A stretch of 64,000 nt of DNA, taken from positions 335,400-399,399 of the forward strand of contig NZ_FMTS01000002.1 of assembly GCF_900100255.1 (NCBI RefSeq), written 5' to 3'. The DNA comes from Asticcacaulis taihuensis. GTDB taxonomy: Bacteria > Pseudomonadota > Alphaproteobacteria > Caulobacterales > Caulobacteraceae. This document shows positions 17,986-26,685 of the stretch, one piece after another (the first letter of the stretch is position 1; the number at the start of each line of letters is the position of its first letter). The position numbers and the translations under genes are program-made. The notes under the pieces are model-generated. The model saw nothing but the letters and a program-made list of their open reading frames with translations. It was not told where the DNA came from and did not search any database.

Positions 17986-18477
17986 TTAGCGGTCGTCTTC
18001 GTCTTCACCGGGAAGGCCGTCGATCTCTTCATCGAAATCGGCATCCTCGTCGTCTTCGAGGAAGGGCACGTCATCGGCGTCGTCATCGCCCAGGTCGGCG
18101 TCTTCGATGTCCATGTCGACATTTTCACCGGGGGCACCGACGCGGGCCGGATCGGCCGGATCGAGGTCTTCGTCCTCGTCGATCAGCAAGGCGTCATCGG
18201 TGACCACTTCGTCGATTTCCGGTGTAACGGTTTCCGGCTCTTCGTCTTCGTCGTCCTCGCCGCCGGTCTTGCCCTTGACCTGATCCTCGGAGTCCTCATC
18301 GGCATCTTCATAATCAGGGGCAGTGGAGCGGACACGCGAACGGCGCGTGCGGACAACTTCTTCCTGGTCGAATTCAGTGTCGCAGCGCGGGCAATGCGCC
18401 GGATGTTTGTTCAGGTCGTAGAACTTTGCCGTGCAGTTGGGGCAAACTTGTTTGGTACCTAAGGCAGGATCAGCCAC
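17986..18477 (-). CDS. FYDLN-acid (TIGR02300) zinc-ribbon protein
   Basis: A 163-residue protein. The N-terminus VCPNCTAKFYDLNKHPAHCP plus the following RCDTEFD forms a four-cysteine zinc ribbon with the FYDLN signature. The remainder is an extremely acidic, low-complexity tail rich in Asp and Glu. The family is largely confined to Alphaproteobacteria and has no established function; the acidic tail suggests interaction with basic proteins or nucleic-acid-binding partners, which is inference. It diverges from aroA. Confidence 0.92.
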   Translation of the reverse strand: MADPALGTKQVCPNCTAKFYDLNKHPAHCPRCDTEFDQEEVVRTRRSRVRSTAPDYEDADEDSEDQVKGKTGGEDDEDEEPETVTPEIDEVVTDDALLIDEDEDLDPADPARVGAPGENVDMDIEDADLGDDDADDVPFLEDDEDADFDEEIDGLPGEDEDDR

Positions 18478-18603
18478 GAGACGCCCTTCTTTCAGTCTTT
18501 AGAAAATTTCGATTGCGTCGGCCCCCTTGCCACTAGATAAGCCTCCTGTCAAAGCCCCTTTTGCGGGCAGAGTTCATTTTTTCGTTTAAACCGAGACTTT
18601 CCC

Positions 18604-19866
18604 GTGTCCAGCCAGCCGAATGCCGTCAGACTTTTACCGCCTAAAGGCAGCTTGACCGGAAAGATCGCCCTGCCGGGGTCGAAGTCGATCACTAACCGGG
18701 TACTGCTGATCGCGGCACTGGCGAAAGGCCGCAGCCATATCAGCGGCGCGCTGAAGAGCGACGACACCAAATATATGGCGCAGGCGCTGCGGCAGTTGGG
18801 CGTAACGGTGGGAGAAACGGGCAACACCGATTTTGTCGTCACCAGTACCGGCACCCTGACCCCTTCGGCCGAGCCCTTGTTTCTCGGCAATGCCGGCACG
18901 GCGGTGCGTTTCCTGACCGCGGCTGCCGCCAATATCGCCGGCACGACGGTGCTCACCGGCGACATACATATGCAGAAGCGCCCGATCGCGCCGCTCGTCG
19001 AGGCGCTCAATGCCGCTGGTGTGGAGGCCATTGCGCCGACCGGCTGCCCGCCCGTGACGGTGAGTAGTCAAGGCGGTTTCGCCAATCGTTCGATCGAGAT
19101 AGATGCCAGCCTGTCCAGCCAGTATGTCTCGGCCCTGATGATGGCCGGCACCAAAGGCGAGGCGCCGTTCTCCCTGAAGGTCAAGGACGGCGATATCGGT
19201 GCGCGCGGTTATATCGACATCACGCTGGAATGTATGAAGGCTTTCGGCGCCGATATCACGCAGACCGGCCCCTTGAGCTGGGACATCGCCAACACGCCCT
19301 ACTCGGCACGCGACTACTGGGTGGAACCCGATGCCAGCGCCGCCACCTATATCTGGGGCATCAACGCTTTGCTGGATGCGCAGATAGATATCGGCATCGC
19401 GCCCGAGGCCATGATGCAGCCCGACGCCCGCGCCTATGACTATATAAAGCAGTTCCCAAACCTGCCCGCCGAAATCGACGGCAGCCAGATGCAGGACGCC
19501 ATTCCGACCATCGCCGTACTGGCCGCCTTCAATAATCATCCGGTGCGCTTCGTCGGTATTGCCAATCTGCGTGTCAAGGAATGCGACCGTATCAATGCCG
19601 TAGCCACGGAATTGAACCGCATCCAGCCGGGCCTGGCAGAGGAGATCGGTGACGATCTGCTGGTGACGCCCGACCGCAGCCTGATCGGCCGGACGGTAAG
19701 CGCCAACATCGAAACCTATCACGACCACCGCATCGCCATGGCGTTTGCGCAGGCGGCGCTGGTTATCGATGGCCTGCGCATTCTCGATCCCGGCTGTACT
19801 GCCAAGACCTATCCCGGTTACTGGCGCGATCTGGAAAGTGTTGGCGTGGGGATGCGTTTCGAATGA
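18604..19866 (+). CDS. aroA: 3-phosphoshikimate 1-carboxyvinyltransferase (EPSP synthase)
   Basis: Transfers enolpyruvyl from PEP to shikimate-3-phosphate in aromatic amino-acid synthesis; it is the target of glyphosate. It has 420 aa from a GTG start at 18604. Substrate motifs: LPGSKSITNRVLLIAAL, LFLGNAGTAVRFLTAA, RVKECDRI and YHDHRIAMAF. In the PEP/glyphosate loop the residue after Arg is Phe, where E. coli-type enzymes have Pro (GNAGTAMRPL). It overlaps cmk by four bases (ATGA), so they are translationally coupled. Confidence 0.94.
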   Translation: MSSQPNAVRLLPPKGSLTGKIALPGSKSITNRVLLIAALAKGRSHISGALKSDDTKYMAQALRQLGVTVGETGNTDFVVTSTGTLTPSAEPLFLGNAGTAVRFLTAAAANIAGTTVLTGDIHMQKRPIAPLVEALNAAGVEAIAPTGCPPVTVSSQGGFANRSIEIDASLSSQYVSALMMAGTKGEAPFSLKVKDGDIGARGYIDITLECMKAFGADITQTGPLSWDIANTPYSARDYWVEPDASAATYIWGINALLDAQIDIGIAPEAMMQPDARAYDYIKQFPNLPAEIDGSQMQDAIPTIAVLAAFNNHPVRFVGIANLRVKECDRINAVATELNRIQPGLAEEIGDDLLVTPDRSLIGRTVSANIETYHDHRIAMAFAQAALVIDGLRILDPGCTAKTYPGYWRDLESVGVGMRFE

Positions 19867-20477
19867 CCAAACCCCTCCTGGTCGCCTTTGATGGCCCGGC
19901 CGCGTCCGGCAAGGGCACGCTCGCCTCGGTGATCGCCGCCGATTACGGCCTGCCGTTTCTCGACACCGGCCTGCTTTATCGCGCGGCTGGTCACCTGGCC
20001 CATGTGCGCGATATCGACCCGGCCGTCGCCGCCACCTTGATCGATGCCGAAACCCTGGCGGACGAAGCCTTGCGCGGACGTGAAGCCGGTGAGCGCGCCT
20101 CACGCGTCGCGGCTATTCCGGAAGTGCGGGCGGCCCTTTTCAAATACCAGCAGGATTTCGCCAATCAGCCATCTGGCGCCGTGCTCGATGGCCGCGATAT
20201 CGGCACAGTCATCGCGCCGCACGCACCGGTGAAGCTGTTCGTCACCGCGCGGCCAGAAATCCGCGCCCACCGCCGCTGGCTGCAACTGGTAAAGCTCAAT
20301 CCGGCCCTTACCGAAGCCGAGGTTCTGGACGATATCCGCATCCGCGACGAACGCGATTCGTCACGGTCAAGCGCCCCTCTGGAAAAAGCCGCGGATGCGC
20401 TCTTGCTAGATACCTCCGACTTGGGTATAGACGCAGCCATCGCAACTGCGCGATCCCTTGTGAAAAGCCGTCTGTGA
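19863..20477 (+). CDS. cmk: Cytidylate kinase
   Basis: Phosphorylates CMP and dCMP with ATP. It has 204 aa, slightly shorter than the usual 220-230. The P-loop is FDGPAASGKGT, followed by FLDTGLLYRA, DGRDIGTVIAP and RIRDERDSSRSSAPL, the conserved CMP-binding and lid motifs. The aroA-cmk-rpsA order is typical of Alphaproteobacteria. Confidence 0.96.
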   Translation: MTKPLLVAFDGPAASGKGTLASVIAADYGLPFLDTGLLYRAAGHLAHVRDIDPAVAATLIDAETLADEALRGREAGERASRVAAIPEVRAALFKYQQDFANQPSGAVLDGRDIGTVIAPHAPVKLFVTARPEIRAHRRWLQLVKLNPALTEAEVLDDIRIRDERDSSRSSAPLEKAADALLLDTSDLGIDAAIATARSLVKSRL

Positions 20478-20712
20478 CATTCTTTCGAATGTTAAATCCA
20501 ACAGCGGTTTATTAGAGGCAGCACACGGGACGTCTTCGGGGCTTTCGGGCCTGCGGTTCAAATCTTGGGGCCCGCTTCGGCTGCCTCCCAAACCCAACTT
20601 CACAAAATCCAAAGTCGCACCCCCGCGCCCTTTCCCCGTCAAACGCCACGGCCTCATCGGCGTTTCCGGAACCTGAAAGACGGGACACGCGCCAACACAC
20701 AAAAGAGACTCT

Positions 20713-22404
20713 ATGAGCGATTACAATCCGTCGCGCGACGATTTCGCCGCCCTGCTTGACGAATCCATGCACGGCCGCGACATGCTTGAAGGCCAGGTCA
20801 TTCACGGCCTCGTCGTCGGCGTCGAAAAAGAATATGTCATGGTCGATGTCGGTCTGAAGACCGAAGGCCGTATCTCCCTGAAGGAATTCGGCCTCACCGA
20901 CGGCCAGTCCCTTAAGGTCGGCGACACCGTCGAAGTTTACCTGGAACGCGTTGAAAACGCCATGGGTGAAGCGGTCATCAGCCGCGAGAAGGCCCGCCGC
21001 GAAGAAGCCTGGACCCGCCTGGAAGTGATCTTCAACAAGGGCGAGCCGGTCATGGGTACGATCGTCGGTCGCGTCAAGGGCGGCTTCACGGTCGATATGG
21101 ACGGCGCCTCGGGCTTCCTGCCCGGCTCCCAGGTCGATATCCGCCCCGTGCGCGATGTCGCCCCGCTGATGGGCAAGGAACAGCCCTTCGCCATCCTGAA
21201 GATGGACCGTCCGCGCGGCAATATCGTCGTGTCGCGTCGCGCCATCCTGGAAGAAGCCCGCGCCGAGCAGCGCACCGAACTGGTCGGCCAACTGGCCGAA
21301 GGCGAAATCCGTGACGGCGTCGTCAAGAACATCACCGACTACGGTGCGTTCGTTGACCTCGGCGGCATCGACGGCCTGCTGCACGTTACCGACATGTCGT
21401 GGAAGCGTGTTTCGCATCCGTCGCAGGTCCTCAATGTCGGCGATGCCGTCAAGGTCCAGATCATCAAGATCAACCCGGACACGCAACGCATCAGCCTCGG
21501 CATGAAGCAACTGCAATCCGATCCGTGGGATGGTGTCGACTCCAAGTATCCGGTCGGCGGCAAGTTCTCCGGCCGCATCACCAACATCACGGACTACGGC
21601 GCCTTCGTGGAACTGGAATCGGGCGTCGAAGGCCTGGTTCACGTTTCGGAAATGTCGTGGACCAAGAAGAACGTTCATCCGGGCAAGATCGTCTCCACTT
21701 CGCAGGAAGTTGAAGTCGTCGTGCTCGAAGTCGACGCCTCCAAGCGCCGCGTGTCGCTCGGCCTCAAGCAGGCCCAGAACAACCCCTGGGACGACTTCCT
21801 GGCTCAGCACCCGGTCGGTTCGACGATCGAAGGCGAAGTCAAGAACGCCACCGAATTCGGCCTGTTCATCGGCTTCGAAAACGACATCGACGGCATGGTT
21901 CACCTGTCGGATCTCGACTGGAACGTGGCCGGCGAAGAAGCCATCGCCAAGTACAAGAAGGGCGATGTCGTCAAGTCCAAGGTTCTGGATGTCGACGTCG
22001 AAAAGGAACGCATCAGCCTGGGCATCAAGCAACTCGGCAGCGATCCGATGACCGGCGATACCTACCGCAAGGGCCAGAACATCACCGTGACCGTCACCGA
22101 AGTTACTTCGGGCGGCATCGAAGTGAAGTTCGGTGAAGACGACGCCCCGATGTCGGCCTTCATCCGCAAGTCCGACCTGTCGCGCGATCGCAACGAGCAA
22201 CGCGTCGAGCGTTTTGCCGTCGGCGACCGCATCGACGCCCAGGTGACCAATGTCGACAAGGCGGCCCGCAAGGTCTCCGTTTCGATCAAGGCTCTGGAAA
22301 TGGCTTCGGAAAAGGAAGCCATCGAGCAGTACGGTTCGCAGGATTCCGGCGCTTCGCTGGGCGATATCCTGGGTGCTGCCCTGCGCGACAAGGCCGGTTC
22401 GTAA
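20713..22404 (+). CDS. rpsA: 30S ribosomal protein S1
   Basis: Binds mRNA leaders and enables initiation on structured or weak ribosome sites. It has 563 aa with six S1 (OB-fold) domains. The clearest repeats are [40 protein letters not shown] and [20 protein letters not shown]. Length and repeat number match the proteobacterial form. The 235-base leader after cmk has no clear terminator and may hold autoregulatory structure, as known in E. coli. Confidence 0.98.
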   Translation: MSDYNPSRDDFAALLDESMHGRDMLEGQVIHGLVVGVEKEYVMVDVGLKTEGRISLKEFGLTDGQSLKVGDTVEVYLERVENAMGEAVISREKARREEAWTRLEVIFNKGEPVMGTIVGRVKGGFTVDMDGASGFLPGSQVDIRPVRDVAPLMGKEQPFAILKMDRPRGNIVVSRRAILEEARAEQRTELVGQLAEGEIRDGVVKNITDYGAFVDLGGIDGLLHVTDMSWKRVSHPSQVLNVGDAVKVQIIKINPDTQRISLGMKQLQSDPWDGVDSKYPVGGKFSGRITNITDYGAFVELESGVEGLVHVSEMSWTKKNVHPGKIVSTSQEVEVVVLEVDASKRRVSLGLKQAQNNPWDDFLAQHPVGSTIEGEVKNATEFGLFIGFENDIDGMVHLSDLDWNVAGEEAIAKYKKGDVVKSKVLDVDVEKERISLGIKQLGSDPMTGDTYRKGQNITVTVTEVTSGGIEVKFGEDDAPMSAFIRKSDLSRDRNEQRVERFAVGDRIDAQVTNVDKAARKVSVSIKALEMASEKEAIEQYGSQDSGASLGDILGAALRDKAGS

Positions 22405-22468
22405 GTACGGGCCTCTTAAATCGCTATAGTGCAAACGCCTTAGCGATTTAGGGTTAGCTAAAAAACAG

Positions 22469-22501
22469 GCCGGAGCCTCTCACGGGGCTCCGGCTTTTTT
22501 T
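22469..22501 (+). terminator. rpsA terminator
   Basis: GCCGGAGCC (22469-22477) and GGCTCCGGC (22486-22494) form a stem followed by TTTTTTT, 65 bases after the rpsA stop. Confidence 0.92.
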
Positions 22502-22541
22502 ATGCCGCCAAACAGGACCGATACCGCTTGGAACTCATAAG

Positions 22542-22592
22542 CCCCCGTGATGTAAGGTTTTTTTGTGAACCTTGTCATTACGGGGGTTTTTT
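22542..22592 (+). terminator. Second, long terminator-like hairpin without an obvious gene upstream
   Basis: CCCCCGTGATGTAAGGTT (22542-22559) pairs with AACCTTGTCATTACGGGGG (22568-22586) and is followed by TTTTTTAT. Only about 40 bases lie between it and the rpsA terminator. It may be a backup terminator or the 3' end of a small RNA. The rest of the 358-base gap to ihfB (22593-22762) shows only the likely ihfB promoter region. Confidence 0.7.
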
Positions 22593-22762
22593 ATATGATG
22601 AACGTCCGTCTTGCGCTTCCCAGGCAGGAAAATATCCTGATCCCGATGAAAAATCTTAATATGTTAGCGCTACCAGCACGTTAATCTATCAACAAGCCCT
22701 TGAACTCATTTTAATTTTCGGACATGCTCGCCCTTCTCAGATTTACCGCGTGAGGGAGATCA

Positions 22763-23062
22763 ATGCTCAAGTCTGAACTTATTGAACGTTTGGCTTCCGA
22801 ATACCCGCATTTGACGCAGAAGGATGTCGAGCGCGCGGTAAACCTCATTCTGGAATCCATGATCAGCACGCTGGAAAAAGGCGGCCGCGTCGAGCTTCGC
22901 GGTTTTGGCGCCCTGTCGGTGCGTTCCCGTCCGGCCCGCGCCGGCCGCAATCCGCGCACCGGCGAGTCCGTCAAGGTGCCGGCCAAGCATGTGCCCTTCT
23001 TCAAGAGCGGCAAGGAACTGCGCGAACGCCTGAATCTGACCGGCGACGATAACGCCGAGTAA
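22763..23062 (+). CDS. ihfB: Integration host factor subunit beta
   Basis: A nucleoid DNA-bending protein acting as a heterodimer with IhfA, which is not in the window. It has 99 aa: [20 protein letters not shown], then [17 protein letters not shown] and the DNA-intercalating arm [25 protein letters not shown] upstream serves as ribosome site. It follows rpsA as in many proteobacteria. Confidence 0.97.
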   Translation: MLKSELIERLASEYPHLTQKDVERAVNLILESMISTLEKGGRVELRGFGALSVRSRPARAGRNPRTGESVKVPAKHVPFFKSGKELRERLNLTGDDNAE

Positions 23063-23072
23063 GGAGCCCGAC

Positions 23073-23471
23073 ATGAGCATTGCCTCCGAATTCAAGACCT
23101 TCCTGATGCGCGGCAATGTCATCGACCTGGCGGTCGGTGTCGTGATCGGCGGCGCCTTTGGCAAGATCGTCACCTCGCTCGTCGATAATATCATCATGCC
23201 ACCGATTGGCTACCTGACCGGCGGCGTCGATTTCTCCAATCTCAAGCTGATCTTGAAGCCGGCCGATGTGGCCACCAAGACGGCTGAGGTCGCCATTTCC
23301 TATGGCATCTTCATCAATACCGTCATCCAGTTCCTGATCATTGGCGCGGCCATCTTCCTGGTGGTCAAAGCGATCAACAGGCTGATGCCACCACCGCCGG
23401 CGCCACCGCCGCCGGGACCTTCGCAGGAAGAACTGCTGGCCGATATTCTGGCCGAGCTGAAAAAGAAATAA
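23073..23471 (+). CDS. mscL: Large-conductance mechanosensitive channel
   Basis: A pentameric inner-membrane emergency valve for osmotic downshock. It has 132 aa. TM1 is in the stretch [19 protein letters not shown], with the pore constriction; TM2 is about residues 70-95 ([20 protein letters not shown]). A proline-rich loop and a C-terminal helical bundle ([14 protein letters not shown]) follow. It lies ten bases after ihfB, so it is probably co-transcribed. Confidence 0.96.
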   Translation: MSIASEFKTFLMRGNVIDLAVGVVIGGAFGKIVTSLVDNIIMPPIGYLTGGVDFSNLKLILKPADVATKTAEVAISYGIFINTVIQFLIIGAAIFLVVKAINRLMPPPPAPPPPGPSQEELLADILAELKKK

Positions 23472-23473
23472 GC

Positions 23474-23506
23474 AAAAAGGCCGGGGTTCGCTCCGGCCTT
23501 TTTGTT
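23474..23506 (+). terminator. ihfB-mscL terminator
   Basis: AAAAAGGCCGG (23474-23484) and CCGGCCTTTTT (23493-23503) form a perfect stem with a T run three bases after the mscL stop. Confidence 0.93.
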
Positions 23507-23521
23507 ATCCGCCAGCGCATT

Positions 23522-23553
23522 AAAAAAGCCCCCGGCACATAAACGCCGGGGGC
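23522..23553 (-). terminator. Terminator of the GH15 gene
   Basis: GCCCCCGGC (23528-23536) and GCCGGGGGC (23545-23553) form a stem that is followed on the minus strand by TTTTTT, just past the GH15 stop. Confidence 0.9.
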
Positions 23554-23577
23554 CGAGTTGGGTCAAAGGGGTTGAGA

Positions 23578-26034
23578 CTAATCTTTGACCTTGTTGGAAT
23601 CTGGGCCAGAGCTAAGGGATGAAAAGCGCTGATACGTGGCCGGGTTGCGGTCCCAGACCTGGCGGTCACGCACACTGCGCAGAAGCTTGACATATTCGGC
23701 ATGAGACCAGGCCAGGGGCGTGGCGCTGTCCGTGCCTTCGCCAACCGTATAGTCGTGAGCGGTCTTCGAGCCGACGCCATCGAATACCTGTTCTGGGATC
23801 ATCAGACCCTCATTGGCGAACAGTTCCATGCCCTTCACATAGGTGCCGCGGATGGCGGAGATATCACCATCGGTCGCGCCCCCGGCTTTCAGGCTTTCGA
23901 GCGCCAGTTCGTAATGGCCGCGTTCGCCGGTGAAGATCGGCCACACACGACCGCGCTGATCGGCAGACATCGGGCCATAATTGCCGCCATCGGTGCCTTC
24001 GCCATAGCCGTCATTGCCGTAGCGCCTGAAACCGGGGACCGTCACATCGGTGCCGGGGAAATGAAAATCGTAACGCACGCGCAGATTTTCAGGCAGGGTC
24101 TGGTCATCGACCACGGCCAGCGAGGCGGTGATATCCTTGTCATCGGCCGGACGCACCCCATAGCGCACCAGTTCGAGGAAGCCGGCATCGACCATCAGGT
24201 CCGAGGACAAGGCCGGGCGGCCATTGCGGCTGTCCTGGCTGCCCGGATTATTGGCGTCGTCCGAGCGTGAAATGCGCAGGAAATAGCTGGCGGGCCTGTC
24301 CGCGCCACGCACCTTGCCCGACGTGGTGAAAAGTCGCTGTTCCAGCTTTCCGGAATACTCGCCGGCTTTTTCGGCGTAAAGCTTCGCGCCGGCCGCATCG
24401 CCCGCCTGGGTGGCGATATCGGCCGCCGCCGTCAGGCCCGCGATCACGGCTGCGGTGGTGGAGGGCGAATGGCCTTCCTGCTCCTCCCAGCGTTCCTGCT
24501 GGCTGTAGGGCGGGGTGATGGTAGCGTGGTTCCAGTCGAGCCCCACCGTGCCGCCGTGGCTCAGGAAATCGGCGGCGGGCTTCAGCATGGTCTGGTAGGA
24601 TGACAGCAGTTCGGTCTTCGAGATCAGGCCCAGTTGCTCCAGCCGCTCGCCAAGCAGGATCGGCATGGCGGTCTGGTCAAGCTGGACCCCGACCCATTCC
24701 GGTGTGCCGTCGACATGGGCCTTCTGCATGAACCAGCCGGTGGCGCCGGTATTGCCGGGCGTGGTCGCCTTGACCTGCACAGTCGGCAGGTAGCGGAAGG
24801 CGGCCACCGGCGTTTCGCGGTCGCCCAGGGCGGCTAGGGCCATGGAAACCTGGTAGAAATCGCGTGGCCAGACCGCCTTGTAGCCGGTCGAGGACACATC
24901 GGTGGTCACCGTATCGCCCCACGGATTGCTGAGCGAGGCGATCATGGCGCCGGCGGAGGTATGGTCTTCCTGCACCTTCAGCGCCAGCGCCGAGGCATAG
25001 AGCAGCTTGCCATTATCTTCCGACACCGGGATCAGGCTTTTCAGTTCGGACAGCGAGGCGAGATAGTCTTCCCAGCCGACCGCCTTGCCTTCGCCGTTAT
25101 AGTTGGCCAGCACCCTGGCATAGCCGGTTTTCAGCGTAGCGGCGGATTCGGCGCTGGCGGCTTGCGTGGTGGCGCCAAAGCCGACCGCCAGATCGAAGGT
25201 GGCCGCTTTGCTGACTACCGGCAATTGCCCGACCAGCACGATATTGCCCTTCTGGTCGGCGGCGCTATGCAATTCGCCAAGCGAATGGCTGGCGGTCAGT
25301 TCCTTTATGCCGTCGCTGACGCCGGTATAGCCGACCGTGGCCTTTTTGAACGGCACATTGGCGGACAGATTAAGCGCCACGTTGCCTTGCCAGGCTTGCA
25401 GGTGCGTCACATTGGCATGGCCTTCATCATCGCCCGATGTATTGGCCATGGAGGGATCGAGAATCACGTAAGGCGTCACCGGGCCTTTCAGCGCCTTGAC
25501 CGTGACGCGCACCATCAGGCTCTGATGATCGGGATCGGTGAAGACATCCTTGATGATGACGAAACGGCCCTGCTTGTCGGTATTGGTCAGACGATAGGCA
25601 GGAGAAAGCGGCCGGCCCGCGGCATCCGTATGGATATATTCGACATGGCTGATCGTATCGGTGCGTTCGAAGGCCGTCCATCCGGCACCCGTGACGGCGA
25701 TCTGCATTTCGCGGATCTGTGCCTCGTGGATACGGCCATACATGGTTTCGGTCACCACGCCCTCAGCCAGTGAGAACCATACCTTCGAGACTGTGCCGGT
25801 CTTGGCCTGATCGGAGAACTGGTAGTCCTTGTAGGCTTCGTAGGCGCTGCCTATGCCCTGCTTGCCGGAATAGGACCAGGGCGAGGCGAGGCCGGGACCA
25901 TTGGTGGCCGGGGCCGCGGTAATGACGGTCGGGTTATGGTTGGGGGCCTCTTCCTGCGCCAGGGCCGCGCTGCCCGCCAGAGCCAGCACGCTTGCACAGC
26001 CGGCCAGAACATATTTACGCATACGCAATTCCAT
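23578..26034 (-). CDS. Secreted GH15 glucoamylase/glucodextranase-type enzyme
   Basis: Exo-acting inverting hydrolase releasing glucose from alpha-glucans or dextran-type chains. It has 818 aa with a signal peptide (MRKYVLAGCASVLALAGSAALA). The N-terminal beta-sandwich (about 30-290) resembles the glucodextranase N domain; the (alpha/alpha)6 catalytic barrel follows. YKAVWPRDFYQVSMAL is the GH15 active-site entry; QERWEEQEGHSPST holds the general acid Glu and PLAWSHAEYVKLL the general base Glu. The ATG at 26034 has AGGAG six to seven bases upstream. It diverges from a GH97 gene with shared operators between, implying a common alpha-glucan regulator. Confidence 0.92.
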   Translation of the reverse strand: MELRMRKYVLAGCASVLALAGSAALAQEEAPNHNPTVITAAPATNGPGLASPWSYSGKQGIGSAYEAYKDYQFSDQAKTGTVSKVWFSLAEGVVTETMYGRIHEAQIREMQIAVTGAGWTAFERTDTISHVEYIHTDAAGRPLSPAYRLTNTDKQGRFVIIKDVFTDPDHQSLMVRVTVKALKGPVTPYVILDPSMANTSGDDEGHANVTHLQAWQGNVALNLSANVPFKKATVGYTGVSDGIKELTASHSLGELHSAADQKGNIVLVGQLPVVSKAATFDLAVGFGATTQAASAESAATLKTGYARVLANYNGEGKAVGWEDYLASLSELKSLIPVSEDNGKLLYASALALKVQEDHTSAGAMIASLSNPWGDTVTTDVSSTGYKAVWPRDFYQVSMALAALGDRETPVAAFRYLPTVQVKATTPGNTGATGWFMQKAHVDGTPEWVGVQLDQTAMPILLGERLEQLGLISKTELLSSYQTMLKPAADFLSHGGTVGLDWNHATITPPYSQQERWEEQEGHSPSTTAAVIAGLTAAADIATQAGDAAGAKLYAEKAGEYSGKLEQRLFTTSGKVRGADRPASYFLRISRSDDANNPGSQDSRNGRPALSSDLMVDAGFLELVRYGVRPADDKDITASLAVVDDQTLPENLRVRYDFHFPGTDVTVPGFRRYGNDGYGEGTDGGNYGPMSADQRGRVWPIFTGERGHYELALESLKAGGATDGDISAIRGTYVKGMELFANEGLMIPEQVFDGVGSKTAHDYTVGEGTDSATPLAWSHAEYVKLLRSVRDRQVWDRNPATYQRFSSLSSGPDSNKVKD

Positions 26035-26157
26035 TACCCTCTCCTGCCGCCGCGCGGCCTGATTCCGGCGCGCGAACCTTTATTGATTTTTGACCGGCCA
26101 AATCGTTCCAGGCCCGTCTTTTCATCACTATGGCAAAGAGAGAGCGCTTCGTCGCGC

Positions 26158-26171
26158 TGCATACGTATTCA
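26158..26171. promoter_or_regulatory. Operator TGCATACGTATTCA
   Basis: Near-perfect palindrome centred on CG, matching TGNAWACGTWTNCA, the general form of LacI-family sites. It lies 124 bases upstream of GH15. Confidence 0.7.
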
Positions 26172-26229
26172 CGCCGGCAAAATCCGCATGAATACGAATA
26201 CGCAATCGAAGGGCGACGGGCTTGAGGGC

Positions 26230-26267
26230 AAAAAAAAACGCCCTTTGGTCCGGAAAGACCAAAGGGC
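26230..26267 (-). terminator. Strong minus-strand terminator upstream of GH15
   Basis: GCCCTTTGGTC (26240-26250) and GACCAAAGGGC (26257-26267) form an 11-bp stem; on the minus strand it is followed by nine T after GCG. It ends transcripts coming from the right, about 200 bases before the GH15 start. No minus-strand gene is seen to its right. Confidence 0.8.
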
Positions 26268-26408
26268 AGTTTATGTTGAGAAGATACCACTTACAAAGCA
26301 AGACCCTGTAATTGGCGTATTCCGGCCGCGTCACAACAGCCGAAATAGGAGCGCCGGTTTTCAGCCCAGGCGCCAGCGACGCTTACGGCAGATGACCGGA
26401 AACCAATG

Positions 26409-26422
26409 TGTAAACGTTTGCA
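26409..26422. promoter_or_regulatory. Operator TGTAAACGTTTGCA
   Basis: Palindromic LacI-type site with the ACGT centre, same consensus as its neighbours but with AAACGTTT in the core. Confidence 0.6.
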
Positions 26423-26549
26423 TGGCCGCAGCGCAACAGAAAAAGCGCATCAGGCGAAAATTTGCGTCATTTCCGTGAGCGAGGCAGCCACACACAAGGT
26501 TTACCGAAGTTGCTGTCAGCCTATGCGCGCGTTTTGGGTCACGCAATCC

Positions 26550-26563
26550 TGAATACGTATTCA
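26550..26563. promoter_or_regulatory. Operator TGAATACGTATTCA
   Basis: A perfect 14-bp palindrome, 123 bases upstream of the GH97 start codon. Confidence 0.75.
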
Positions 26564-26580
26564 ACCCTTATCCAGGTCCT

Positions 26581-26594
26581 TGAATACGTATGCA
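26581..26594. promoter_or_regulatory. Operator TGAATACGTATGCA
   Basis: One mismatch from the perfect palindrome; centred 31 bases from the previous site, about three helical turns, so both could be occupied on the same face of the DNA. Confidence 0.75.
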
Positions 26595-26685
26595 TGTCTT
26601 TCTGCCGCAGATAGGGTCTTTTACGCGCCGACCATTTGGCATAAGCCTGGCGTAGAAAACGATTACAGGAACAAGGAAACTCTCC

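Larger units (their letters stand above)
26035..26685. promoter_or_regulatory. Divergent control region of the alpha-glucan genes
   Basis: A 651-base non-coding region between GH15 and GH97. It contains four palindromic operators of one consensus, listed separately, a degenerate fifth half-copy (TGAATACGAATACGCA from 26189) and a strong minus-strand terminator hairpin. No convincing gene is seen. Three of the operators sit within 280 bases of the GH97 start, and one lies 124 bases before the GH15 start. Confidence 0.7.

Noticed and set aside
26361-26564. 67-codon minus-strand frame between GH15 and GH97, possibly feeding the terminator at 26230
   Set aside because: No ribosome site, an operator lies inside it and codon use is poor; a non-coding transcript is more plausible.
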